The notes beneath the pieces are model-generated. The model was not told the DNA's origin, did not search any database, and saw only the letters and a program-made list of their open reading frames with translations. This document shows positions 55,201 to 62,807 of a DNA stretch of 64,000 bases, piece by piece (positions within the stretch are counted from its first letter, which is position 1; each line of letters begins with the position of its first letter). The DNA lies in contig NZ_SNXY01000012.1 in assembly GCF_004362745.1 (NCBI RefSeq), positions 62,001 through 126,000 on the forward strand. The letters are read 5' to 3'. Made by a program: the position numbers and the translations under genes. Source of the stretch: Oharaeibacter diazotrophicus (GTDB taxonomy: Bacteria > Pseudomonadota > Alphaproteobacteria > Rhizobiales > Pleomorphomonadaceae).

Positions 55201-57533
55201 CGCTCGGCAACTTCGTCAACTCGGTGACGCTGTCGAACGTCGAGACCATCGTCGGCGGCACCTCGGCCGACACGATCAGGATCACCACCCAGGTGACGAG
55301 CGGTTCGATCGACCTCGGTGCCGGCAACGACACCCTGACGCTCGGCAACTTCGTCAACACCGTCAGCGTCTCGGGGGCCGAGACGATCGTCGGCGGCGCC
55401 TCGGCCGACACGATCCTGCTCCAGGCGCAGATGGCCGGCGGCCTGATCGACCTCGGTGCCGGCAACGACACGGTGACCCTGCTCGACGGCACCAACAACA
55501 CGCTGACCGTCGTCAACGTCGAGACGATCACCGGCGGGACCTCGTCGGACGTCGTCACGCTGTCCGGCAGCCTGACCGGCGCGCAGATCAACCTCGGCGC
55601 CGGCAACGACCAGTTGACGCTGGGCTCGGGCGGCGTCACCGCGACGATCACCGGCGTCGAGACCCTGGTCGGCGGCTCCGGCATCAACGTGATCACGCTC
55701 GGCAACGCGATCACGGCGGGCACCCTCGACCTCGCCGGCGGCTCCGACAAGGTGACGCTGGCGGCCGGCGGCAACACCATCACGATCGCCAACGTCGAGA
55801 CTATCGTCGGTGGCTCCGGTGCCGACGTCGTCACCCTCGGCGCCTCGGCGAGCGTGGGCACCGTCGACCTCGGCGCGGGCGCCGACAGCCTGACGCTGGC
55901 GGCGGCCGGCAACACGGTGACCGTGCTCAACGTCGAGACCATCACCGGCGGCGCCGGTGCGGACCTCGTCCGGCTCGGTACCCAGGCGGCCGGCGCGGCG
56001 ATCGACCTCGGCGGCGGCACCGACACCCTGGTGCTCGGCAACTTCGTCAACACCGTCACGGTGTCGAACGTCGAGACGATCACCGGCGGCAGCACCAACG
56101 ACACGGTGACGCTGGGCTTCCAGTTCACCGGCGGCTCGATCGACCTCGGCGCCGGCGGCGACAAGCTGATCCTCGACGGCTCGTCGAACAACACGCTGAC
56201 GATGACCAACGTCGAGACGATCACCGGCGGTGCCTCGTCCGACATCGTGACGCTGAACGGCACCATCACCGGCGGCGTCGTCGATCTCGGCCTCGGCAAC
56301 GACAAGCTGACGATCACTACCGGCGCCACCGCGACGGTGACCAACGTGGAAACGGTGGTCGGCGGGTCTGCGGCGGACTTCGTGACGATCGGCTCGCAGA
56401 TCACCGGCGGCACGGTCGACCTCGGCGCCGGCAACGACCGCCTCGCCCTCGGCAACTCCGCCAACACGGTCACGGTGGCCAACGTGGAGACGATCACCGG
56501 CGGCTCGGCGATCGACCTCGTCACCCTGACGACGCTGTTGAACGGGCGCGTCGACCTCGGTGACGGCGTCGACAAGCTGACCCTCGGCGACTTCGCCAAC
56601 TCGGTCACGGTCGCCAACGTCGAGTCGATCGTCGGTGGTTCCGCCGCGGACCGCGTGGTGTTCTCCTCGATCGCGACCGGCTCGGTCATCGACCTCGGCG
56701 GCGGCAGCGACGTCCTGGTGCTCGGCGCCTTCGCCAACACCGTGACCGTCGCCAACGCCGAGACGATCACCGGCGGCACCTTCGGCGACACGGTGACGTT
56801 CAGCACCCAGGCCCAGGGCGTCCGGATCGACCTCGGGTCGGGCAGCGACACCCTGACGCTGGCGAGTTCGTCGGCCAACACGGCGACCGTGCTCAACGTC
56901 GAGACCCTGGTGTCCGGTGGCGGCGCCGACGTGATCACGCTGACCGGCGGGGCGCGCGACCTCGACCTCGGCGGCGGCAACGACACGCTGGTGCTCGGCG
57001 CGGCCCAGACCGCGACCGTCGTCAACGTCGAGACCGTCACGGGCTCGTCCGGCACCGACATGATCGTGCTCAGCGCGGCCTCGACGATCACCGTCTCGGG
57101 TGTCGAGAAGCTGACCGGGTCGAGCGGCAACGACAAGATCGTCAACGCCTCCGGCTCGATCACGATCAACCTCGGCGACGGCAACGACACCTTCACCGGC
57201 AGTTCGTCGGTGGAGACCATCACGGGCGGCGCCGGTGCCGACGTGTTCAACTTCACGTCGACGACGATCTCGCCGACGGGCAGCGCCGACACGATCACCG
57301 ACTTCGTCTCGGGAACCGACAAGCTGAACTTCGCCGGCCTGCTGACCGGTACCTTCCAGTGGAAGGGCAGCGCGGCCCTGTCGGCCGGTGGCGGCAACAG
57401 CCAGGCCCGGTTCGACGACGCGACCGGCAAGCTGCAGGTCGACGTCAACGGCGACGGCACGGTGGACATCGAGATCAAGCTGAGCGGCTACACCGCCAGC
57501 CTCTTGAGCGCCGGCGACTTCATCTGGTCCTGA
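49254..57533 (+). CDS. Giant RTX-like repeat protein, probable type I secretion substrate
   Basis: A protein of about 2,759 residues starting at a GTG with GGAGGG upstream; an ATG at 49,173 lacks a ribosome binding site. About 58 repeats of 46 residues follow the pattern IDLGAGxDxLTL-x-NTxTVxNVETIxGGxxxDxVTLG. Each has two RTX-type (GGxGxDxhx) nonapeptides. Five unit types recur in fixed order (FVNTL, SNNTL, GVTATV, GGNTITV, DARNTV). The C-terminal 140 residues resemble the serralysin/RTX end: DTITDFVSGTDKLNFAGL, QARFDDATGKLQVDVNGDG, SLLSAGDFIWS. No N-terminal signal peptide and no Cys were seen. It is likely exported by a type I system encoded elsewhere and may be a calcium-binding adhesin or matrix protein. 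Confidence 0.88.
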   Translation: MTTINLGDSGSTGTFSNVDTLTAGTGSDVITLTGAVTGGRIDLGAGDDSLTLGSGGNTATVTNVETLVGGSSTDVITLGTAVTSGSIDLKGGNDQLTLAAGGNTLTVVNVETLIGGSGADVVTLGTATTRGPIDLGAGNDSLTLADGGNTLTVTNVETLAGGSGADVVKLGTRYAGSIDLGGGSDSLTLANALNTVTLSNVETIVGGSSTDLVTLATQFTGGTIDLGAGLDRLVLDGTSNNTLTAANVESITGGASSDLVTLSGAITGGRFDLDAGNDMLALGAGGVTATVTNVETVVGGSGVNVITLGGSVTTGVFDLGAGSDKLTLAAGGNTITIGNVETIVGGSGADVVSLDAPVTGTVDLGAGADSLTLGDLRNTLTVTNVETITGGASNDVVKLGSQFTGGTIDLMGGSDSLTLGNFVNTLTVTNVETLVGGTTNDTVTLGSQITGGSIDLGAGLDKLTLDGASNNTLTVVNVETITGGASSDLVTLSGSVTGGRVDLGDGSDRLSLGTGGVTATVTNVETIVGGTGVNAITLGNSITAGSIDLAAGNDKLTLAAGGNTITVTNVETVIGGSGADVVTLGSGLVGTVDLGAGADGLTFADARNTVTIANVETITGGASSDIVTLGTQITAGTVDLAGGSDKLTLGNFVNTLTVTNVETLVGGSTNDTVTLGAQITGGSVDLGNGGDKLTLDGASNNTLTVTNVETITGGASSDLVTLTGNLTGGRIDLGAGDDQLSLGTGGVTATVTNVETIVGGTGVNVITLGGSITTGTIDLAAGSDKLTLAAGGNTITITNVETIVGGSGSDVVTLGSAIVGSIDLGAGTDGLILADARNTVTISNVESLIGGASSDVVKIGTQLTAGQINLAGGADTLTLANFVNTVSVGNVETLIGGSTNDTVVLMVQITGGVVDLGAGGDKLTLDGASNNTLTVGNVETITGGASSDIVTLTGSLTGGRIDLDAGNDQLSLGTGGVTATVTNVETIVGGSGVNVITLGSSITTGTIDLAAGNDKLTLAAGGNTVTVTNVETIVGGSGADVVTLGSGLVGSIDLGAGADGLTLADARNTVTVTNVETITGGASSDIVTIATQITAGTVDLGGGSDKLTLGNFANTLTVTNVETIVGGSTADTVTLGGQITGGSVDLGTGADKLTLDGASNNTLTVTNVETITGGASSDIVTLAGNVTGGRVDLGDGNDQLSLGTGGGTLTVVNVETIVGGTGVNVITLGNSITAGTIDLGAGGDKLTLAAAGNTITVTNVETIVAGAGADVVTLGSALVGSIDLGGGADGLTLADARNTVTITNVETITGGSSVDVVKLGTAITAGTVDLMGGSDSLTLGNFVNTLSVANVETLIGGASADTVTLTAQITGGLIDLGTGGDKLTLDGASNNTLTVGNVETITGGASSDVVTLTGALTGGRVDLGAGVDSLNLGAGAVTATVTNVETIVGGSGVNVITLGASITEGSIDLGAGNDKVTLASGGNTLTITNVETIVGTTGADVITIGAGLGAGSIDLGAGNDALLLANGRNTVTITNVETILGGTSTDVVKLGSQNSGGTIDLGAGTDTLTLGNFANSIDVFNVETIIGGSSNDVVLVDTQMTGGLIDLGAGGDWVMLYLNSNNTVTIANAETIAGGESSDIVTLSGSLTRGIIDLEGGNDQLNLGSGGITATIFNVETIVGGSGVNVITLANSITAGTIDLAAGSDKLTLAAGGNTITITNVETIVGGSGADVVTVGSAYAGTIDLGAGADKLTLADARNTVTITNVETIVGGSSVDVVKLGTAITSGTVDLMGGSDTLTLGNFVNTLTVTNVETLVGGTSSDTVTLGVQITGGSVDLGAGGDKLTLDGSSNNTLTVANVETITGGASSDIVTLSGALTGGRIDLDAGSDQLSLGNGGVTATVTNVETIVGGSGVNVITLGASVTAGTINLAGGNDKLTLAAGGNTITVANVETIVGGSGADVVTIGAAMTGTVDLGAGNDTLTLGNFVNSVTLSNVETIVGGTSADTIRITTQVTSGSIDLGAGNDTLTLGNFVNTVSVSGAETIVGGASADTILLQAQMAGGLIDLGAGNDTVTLLDGTNNTLTVVNVETITGGTSSDVVTLSGSLTGAQINLGAGNDQLTLGSGGVTATITGVETLVGGSGINVITLGNAITAGTLDLAGGSDKVTLAAGGNTITIANVETIVGGSGADVVTLGASASVGTVDLGAGADSLTLAAAGNTVTVLNVETITGGAGADLVRLGTQAAGAAIDLGGGTDTLVLGNFVNTVTVSNVETITGGSTNDTVTLGFQFTGGSIDLGAGGDKLILDGSSNNTLTMTNVETITGGASSDIVTLNGTITGGVVDLGLGNDKLTITTGATATVTNVETVVGGSAADFVTIGSQITGGTVDLGAGNDRLALGNSANTVTVANVETITGGSAIDLVTLTTLLNGRVDLGDGVDKLTLGDFANSVTVANVESIVGGSAADRVVFSSIATGSVIDLGGGSDVLVLGAFANTVTVANAETITGGTFGDTVTFSTQAQGVRIDLGSGSDTLTLASSSANTATVLNVETLVSGGGADVITLTGGARDLDLGGGNDTLVLGAAQTATVVNVETVTGSSGTDMIVLSAASTITVSGVEKLTGSSGNDKIVNASGSITINLGDGNDTFTGSSSVETITGGAGADVFNFTSTTISPTGSADTITDFVSGTDKLNFAGLLTGTFQWKGSAALSAGGGNSQARFDDATGKLQVDVNGDGTVDIEIKLSGYTASLLSAGDFIWS
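49351..57100 (+). repeat. Higher-order tandem repeat array (690-bp unit, about ten copies)
   Basis: The word aacaacacgc (or close) marks the SNNTL unit at 49,971; 50,661; 51,351; 52,041; 52,731; 53,421; 54,114; 54,804; 55,494 and about 56,187. Spacing is exactly 690 bp except for two 693-bp steps. The FVNTL unit follows the same period (50,521; 51,211; 51,901; 52,591; 53,281). Each 690-bp block holds five 138-bp units. The last two blocks are the most diverged, suggesting stepwise amplification of a five-unit block. Confidence 0.95.
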
Positions 57534-57560
57534 TCTCCGGGACGGGATGCGAAACCGGAG

Positions 57561-57598
57561 GCGGCGGCATCGGAAACGATGCCGCCGCTTCGCTTTTT
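57561..57598 (+). terminator. Strong intrinsic terminator of the giant repeat gene
   Basis: gcggcggcatcg and cgatgccgccgc make a perfect 12-bp stem with a GAAA tetraloop, followed by ttcgcttttt. It begins 27 bp after the stop at 57,533. It separates the giant gene from the TPR-glycosyltransferase gene, which should then have its own promoter or depend on readthrough. Confidence 0.88.
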
Positions 57599-57717
57599 CC
57601 GGGATTTTCCGCCCGCTCGCCTGGACGCGAATCGGCGGATCGGGCAGCCTCGCGGGTGATTCGGACGTCGAGGCCGCGGGCCGCGCCCGGCCGTCCGGAG
57701 CCGAGGCCCCGACCGCA

Positions 57718-60700
57718 TTGGAACCGACGTCCGTCCCCCAGAGCCCCTATGCCGCCATAGACCTCGCCGAGGGCCGGCGGCGCCACGGCGCGGGCGACCT
57801 GCCGGGGGCCGAGACGATCTACCGGGCCCTGCTCGCCGCCCGTCCCGACGACGCCGGGGTGCTGCACTTGCTCGGCGTCGTCCGGCACCAGCGCGGCCGG
57901 CCGGCCGAGGCGGTCGAGCTGATCGAGGCGGCGCTGCAGCGCGCCCCGGACCTTTCCGCCGCGTGGCAGAACATCGTGCTGCCGCTCGCCGTGCTCGGCC
58001 GTGGCGAGGACGCGCTGCGCGCCTCCGCCGAGGCGGTGCGGCGCGCGCCCGACTCCGCCGGCGCCTGGACCAACCGTGCGCTGGCGGCGCTGGTCGCCGA
58101 GAATCCCGCGCTCGCCGCCGAGGCCGCCGAGGTCTCGATCGCGCTCGATCCGGCGCAGGCGGTCGCCTGGGAGCACCTCGGCAACGCAAGGCTGCGCCAG
58201 GGTCGCGCCGACATCGCCGAGCGCCACTTCCGCCGCTCGCTCGCGATCGGCCCCGGCCGACACGACGCGCTGTTCGGGCTCGCCTCGGCGCTCGAGGAGA
58301 CCGACCGGCCGAACGAGGCGGCGGTGATCTGGCGCGGCCTCGTCGAGCGCGATCCCGCCGACGTGCCGGCGCGCACCCATCTAGGCGCGGCGCTGCGCGC
58401 CGCCGGCGACGTCGCCGGCGCCGTCGCCGCCTGGGCCGACGGGCCGCGCTCGCCGGTGATCGACTACAATCTCGGCTGCGCCCGACTGCTCGCCGGCGAC
58501 TGGGCCGCCGGCTGGCGCGGCTACGAGCGGCGCTGGGACGTGCCGGTGGAGCCGGTCCCGGCCAAGGTCGCCGGCCTGCCGCTCTGGACCGGCGCGGGAC
58601 CGGTCGGCACGCTGCTGGTCCACCACGAGCAGGGCCTCGGCGACACGGTGCAGTTCGCCTGTCTGGTGCCGCGTCTGCTCGACCGCGTCCAGCGCGTCGT
58701 CCTCGTCTGCCAGCGCCCGCTGAAGGCGCTGATCTCGGGCATGGTGCCGATCCGGGCGGCCGGCGAGCGGGTGGTCGTGGTCGCCGACGGCGATCCGCCG
58801 CCGGCCTCGGACGCCTGGGTGGCGCTGCTGTCGCTGCCGCACCGGCTGGGTCTCCTGCCGGAGACGGTCGCCGCCCGGCCCTACGTGGTCGCCGATCCCG
58901 CCCGGGTGGCGCGCTGGCGGGCGCGGCTCGACGCCCTGCCGCCGCCGCGCGGCGCGGGGCGGCCGTTCCGGGTCGGCGTCGTCTGGCAGGGCAACCCGAA
59001 GGCACCGGTGGAGCGCGGCCGCTCCTTTCCGCTCTCGGTCCTCGCCCCGCTCGCCGCGGTGCCGGGCGTCCAGCTGATATCGTTGCAGAAGGGCGTCGGC
59101 GCCGAGCAGGTCGCGGCGGCGCCGTTCCCGGTCCACGGCCTCGGCGACGACTTCGACGCCGGGTCCGACGCCTTCCTCGACACCGTCGCCGTCGGCGCCT
59201 CGCTCGACCTCGTCGTCACCTCGTGTACCTCGACCGCCCACGTGCTGGCGGCGGCGGGCCGGCCGGTCTGGCTGATGCTGCGCGCGGTGCCGGACTGGCG
59301 CTGGGGTACCACCGGCGAGACGACGCCGTGGTATCCGACCATGCGGCTGTTCCGGCAGGCGCGCCGCGGCGACTGGGCCGAACTCGCTTCCCGTGTCGCC
59401 GAGGCGCTGCGCGCCGCCGCGGCCACCGGCGGGCGCGACGACGCCGCGCTCGCCCGCGCCTTCGACGCCGCGATCGAGCGTCACCGCGGCGGCCGTCCCG
59501 ACCTCGCCATCCCCGATTACCGCCGCCGCCTCGTCGCCGCCCCCGACGACGCCCGGGCGATGAACTTCCTCGGCCTCGCCCTGCTCGAGACCGGCCGCGG
59601 CGACCCCGCGGCCGCCGCCGAAGCGGCGTCGCTGGCGCGGACCTCGGCCGCGCTCGCCGGCGGCGACCGCGACATCGTCAGCAACGCCGCGGTGGTGCTG
59701 AAGTCGCTCGGGCGCGCCGACGAGGCCGAGGCGCTGCTGAGGCGCGTGCTCGCCGCCGACCCGGCCCATCCGCCGTCGGTGCAGAACCTCGTCAACCTCC
59801 TGATCGCCAAGGGCGACGCCGGCGAGGCGGTGCGCGTCGCCAATACGGCCGCCGGCCGGACGCCACGCGAGCCGACGATCCTGAAGTCGCTCGCCGCCGC
59901 GCTGCGCGCCGTCAAGCGCCCGGCCGAGGCGGCCGCGGCGCTCCGTCTCGCGCTGGCGCAGACCCCCGACGACGTCGTCTCGCGCAACACCCTCGGCAGC
60001 GTGCTGGTGGAGGCCGGCGACGAGGCCGGCGCGCGCACCGCCTTCGAGGAGGTGCTGGAGCGCGCGCCCGACGACGTCGACGGCTTCTCCAACCTCGGCG
60101 TGGTCGAGAAGCGGCTCGCCGGGCCGGAACTGGCGATCTGGTTCTACCACCGGGCGCTCGCCCGCAACCCGCGCAACGTCGACGCCCGCGCCAACCTCGG
60201 CAGCGCCCTGGTGGAGATGGGCCGCTGGGACCTCGCCGGCGACGTCTTCCGCGCCGCCCTCCAGCTCCGCCCCGAGCATCCCGAGGCGCGGATGGCGCTC
60301 GGCATGACGCTGCTCGCCGCCGGACGCTACGAGGAGGGCTTCCGCGAATACGAGGGCCGGATCCGATCGGAGCGCCTCGGCCTCCTGACCGGGACGCCCA
60401 AGGGCGTGCCGCGCTGGCAGGGCGAGCCGATCGCGGGCCGGTCGGTGCTGGTGATCGCCGAGCAGGGCTTCGGCGACATCCTGCAATTCGTCCGCTACGC
60501 CACCGTCCTGAAGGCGATGGGGGCGAGCCGCGTCGTGGTCGGCTGCCGCGCCCGGCTCGGGCCACTGCTCGCGACCGCCGCCGGCGTCGACGCCGTCGCG
60601 GTCGAGGGCGGGCCGGTGCCGAAGGTGGACTTCCACGTTTTCGCGATGAGCCTGCCGCATCTCTGCGGCACCACCCTCGACAGCGTGCCGGCGCCGGTGC

Positions 60701-62754
60701 CCTATCTCGCCGCCGATCCCGAGCGGGTCACCGCCTGGGCCGAGCGGCTGGCGGCGCGGCCGGGCTTGCGGGTCGGCATCGTCTGGCAGGGCAATCCCGA
60801 CCCCGGCGTCGACCGCGGCCGCTCGCTGCCGCTCGCCATGCTGGAGCCGCTGGCGGCGGTGCCCGGGGTGCGGCTGATCGCGCTCCAGAAGGGCCCCGGC
60901 TCGGAGCAGGTCGCCGCGCTCGGCGACCGCTTCGCCGTCGAGAGCCTCGGCCCCGACTTCGACGAGGGCCCGGCCGCCTTCCTCGACACCGCCGCGGTGA
61001 TGGCCAACCTCGACCTCGTCGTCACCACCGACACCTCGGTGCTGCACCTCGCCGGCGCGCTCGGCCGGCCGACCTTCGCGCTGTTGAAGCGCCACGCCGA
61101 GTGGCGCTTCATGCGCGAGCGCGAGGACACGCCCTGGTATCCGACCGTTCGGCTGTTCCGCCAGACCGACGCCGAGGCCGACACGCCGGCGCCCTTCGCC
61201 GGGCCGATCCGCCGTGCCGCCGAGGCGCTGGCCGCGGTGGTGCGCGGCGACCGCATGGCGCTCCTGCCCCGGCCGGCCGGCACCCTCGCCCCGGTGCCGG
61301 CACGGCCGGTCGCCGAGCGCTTCGCGGCGGCGCTGGCCCTGCACCGGGCCGGGCAGACCGAGCGGGCGCGCGGGCTCTACGCCGCCGTGCTCGCCGACGA
61401 GCCCGGTCACGTCGAGGCCGTGCACATGCTGGGCGCCATGGCGCTGCAGACGCAGGACTGGCGCCGCGCCCTGATCCTCCTGCGCGAGGCGGGCCGGATG
61501 GGCCTCGCCAGCGCGGAATGGCGCGCCAACCTCGCCGTCGCGCTGCGCCGGACCGGCCGGACCGAGGAGGCCGCGACCCTCCTCAGGGCGCTGATCGCCG
61601 AGGAGCCGCGCGCCGAGGCCCACGCCACGCTCGGCGGCATCCTCGCCGACGACGGCCGCTTCGCCGAGGCGCTGCCGCATCTCGAGCGGGCGGTGACGCT
61701 CGACCCGCGCAATGCCCTGTTCCGGCGCAACCTCGGCAACGCGCTCCGCGAGGCCGGGCGCTACGAGCCGGCGCTGGCCGAACTCGAGCAGGCGGTGACG
61801 CTCGCCCCCGACGACGCCGAGGCGCGGATCGACCGCGCCCACGCTCGGCTGATCCTCGGCGACTACGCCGGCGGCTTCGCCGACTACGAATGGCGCTTCG
61901 GCGGCCTCGAGATGGGCCGGCGCAGCTTCGCGGTGCCGCGCTGGGACGGCTATCCCTTCCCCGGCACGCTGCTGGTGCACGGCGAGCAGGGCCTCGGCGA
62001 CCACATCCAGTTCGTCCGCTTCGTGCGGATGGCGGCGGAGCGTTGCGACCGGGTGCTGCTCGAGGTGCGCCGGCCGCTGATGGGCCTGTTCGGCCACCTG
62101 CACCCGAACGTCACGGTGGTCGAACAGGGCGGCGATCTGCCGCCGTTCGACGCCGAGGTGGCGATCCTGTCGCTGCCGCACGTGCTCGGCCTCGGCCGCG
62201 ACGGCCTCGGCATGGACGCGCCCTATCTCTTCGCCGAGGTGGCACGGATCGCCCGCTGGCGCGACTGGCTCGGCCGCTTCGACGGGCTCACCGTCGGCCT
62301 CGCCTGGCAGGGCAACCCGAAGGCGCGGGCCGACAAGGGCCGCTCGCCGCCGCTGGCGGCGCTGGCGCCTCTGTTCCAGGTGCCGGGCGTGCGCTTCGTC
62401 GCCTTGCAGAAGGAGCACGGCCTCGACCAGCTCGGCGCCTTTACCGGCGCGCCGATCCTGCGGCCGCCGCCGGAGTTCGACGCGGGCCCCGACGCCTTCC
62501 TCGACAGCGCCGCGGTGATGGCGGTCGCCGACCTCGTCGTCACCTCCGACACCGCGCTCGCCCATCTCGCCGGCGCCCTGGCGCGGCCGACCTTCCTGAT
62601 GCTGAAGCACTCGCCGGACTGGCGCTGGCTCGCCGCCGGCGAGACCAGCCCGTGGTATCCGACGATGCGCCTCGTCCGCCAGCCGGCGCGCGGCGACTGG
62701 GCGTCGGTCGGCCGGGCGGTCGCGGCGGCGCTCGCGGCGGTGGCGACGCCATGA
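57718..62754 (+). CDS. Triple-module TPR-glycosyltransferase
   Basis: A protein of about 1,678 residues with three copies of a module made of TPR repeats plus a GT9-like glycosyltransferase domain. Each glycosyltransferase domain has the donor-loop motif (HHEQGLGDTVQFACL near residue 296; AEQGFGDILQFVRY near 908; HGEQGLGDHIQFVRF near 1,417), a WQGNP-x-RGRS block (419, 1,018, 1,525) and a final WYPTMRLFRQ (537, 1,139, 1,645). The start is unclear. The frame is open back to an ATG at 57,547, but that lies in the upstream terminator; the TTG at 57,718 fits better. It may glycosylate the adjacent giant protein or build surface glycans. Confidence 0.8.
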   Translation: MEPTSVPQSPYAAIDLAEGRRRHGAGDLPGAETIYRALLAARPDDAGVLHLLGVVRHQRGRPAEAVELIEAALQRAPDLSAAWQNIVLPLAVLGRGEDALRASAEAVRRAPDSAGAWTNRALAALVAENPALAAEAAEVSIALDPAQAVAWEHLGNARLRQGRADIAERHFRRSLAIGPGRHDALFGLASALEETDRPNEAAVIWRGLVERDPADVPARTHLGAALRAAGDVAGAVAAWADGPRSPVIDYNLGCARLLAGDWAAGWRGYERRWDVPVEPVPAKVAGLPLWTGAGPVGTLLVHHEQGLGDTVQFACLVPRLLDRVQRVVLVCQRPLKALISGMVPIRAAGERVVVVADGDPPPASDAWVALLSLPHRLGLLPETVAARPYVVADPARVARWRARLDALPPPRGAGRPFRVGVVWQGNPKAPVERGRSFPLSVLAPLAAVPGVQLISLQKGVGAEQVAAAPFPVHGLGDDFDAGSDAFLDTVAVGASLDLVVTSCTSTAHVLAAAGRPVWLMLRAVPDWRWGTTGETTPWYPTMRLFRQARRGDWAELASRVAEALRAAAATGGRDDAALARAFDAAIERHRGGRPDLAIPDYRRRLVAAPDDARAMNFLGLALLETGRGDPAAAAEAASLARTSAALAGGDRDIVSNAAVVLKSLGRADEAEALLRRVLAADPAHPPSVQNLVNLLIAKGDAGEAVRVANTAAGRTPREPTILKSLAAALRAVKRPAEAAAALRLALAQTPDDVVSRNTLGSVLVEAGDEAGARTAFEEVLERAPDDVDGFSNLGVVEKRLAGPELAIWFYHRALARNPRNVDARANLGSALVEMGRWDLAGDVFRAALQLRPEHPEARMALGMTLLAAGRYEEGFREYEGRIRSERLGLLTGTPKGVPRWQGEPIAGRSVLVIAEQGFGDILQFVRYATVLKAMGASRVVVGCRARLGPLLATAAGVDAVAVEGGPVPKVDFHVFAMSLPHLCGTTLDSVPAPVPYLAADPERVTAWAERLAARPGLRVGIVWQGNPDPGVDRGRSLPLAMLEPLAAVPGVRLIALQKGPGSEQVAALGDRFAVESLGPDFDEGPAAFLDTAAVMANLDLVVTTDTSVLHLAGALGRPTFALLKRHAEWRFMREREDTPWYPTVRLFRQTDAEADTPAPFAGPIRRAAEALAAVVRGDRMALLPRPAGTLAPVPARPVAERFAAALALHRAGQTERARGLYAAVLADEPGHVEAVHMLGAMALQTQDWRRALILLREAGRMGLASAEWRANLAVALRRTGRTEEAATLLRALIAEEPRAEAHATLGGILADDGRFAEALPHLERAVTLDPRNALFRRNLGNALREAGRYEPALAELEQAVTLAPDDAEARIDRAHARLILGDYAGGFADYEWRFGGLEMGRRSFAVPRWDGYPFPGTLLVHGEQGLGDHIQFVRFVRMAAERCDRVLLEVRRPLMGLFGHLHPNVTVVEQGGDLPPFDAEVAILSLPHVLGLGRDGLGMDAPYLFAEVARIARWRDWLGRFDGLTVGLAWQGNPKARADKGRSPPLAALAPLFQVPGVRFVALQKEHGLDQLGAFTGAPILRPPPEFDAGPDAFLDSAAVMAVADLVVTSDTALAHLAGALARPTFLMLKHSPDWRWLAAGETSPWYPTMRLVRQPARGDWASVGRAVAAALAAVATP

Positions 62755-62807
62755 GCGAGGCCGTGATCAGGCCCGTGACCGGGATCGCCGGGGGGAGGGC
62801 GCCTTGA
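62751..62807 (+). CDS. Possible 18-codon coupling ORF between the two TPR-glycosyltransferase genes
   Basis: An 18-codon ORF (MSEAVIRPVTGIAGGRAP) whose ATG overlaps the stop of the large gene (ATGA) and whose TGA overlaps the TTG start of the next gene (TTGA). Such bridging suggests translational coupling across the 49-bp gap. It may be chance, as no ribosome binding site of its own is clear. Confidence 0.25.
   Translation: MSEAVIRPVTGIAGGRAP

Noticed and set aside
49109-56563. 2,484-codon open frame on the plus strand in a different frame, encoding Arg/His/Gln-rich sequence
   Set aside because: It is a stop-free shadow created by the GC-rich 690-bp repeat. The translation is low-complexity RRQRRDHR with no domain, and the RTX-like frame explains the region fully.
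49351-57100. CRISPR array as an explanation of the regular repeats
   Set aside because: The period is 138/690 bp with no short repeat-spacer layout, and the array is a continuous coding frame.
49772-57478. Long antisense frames (690, 731 and 1,003 codons) across the giant gene
   Set aside because: Repeat-derived shadows rich in Ser/Pro/Val with no ribosome binding site or recognisable domain.
57547-57717. N-terminal extension of the TPR-glycosyltransferase from ATG 57,547
   Set aside because: The first codons are the stem of an intrinsic terminator and the predicted peptide (MRNRRRRHRKRCRR...) is atypical.
58381-62610. 1,409-codon antisense frame across the TPR-glycosyltransferase gene
   Set aside because: A high-GC shadow with His/Arg/Gly/Glu bias; the sense frame has clear TPR and glycosyltransferase motifs.
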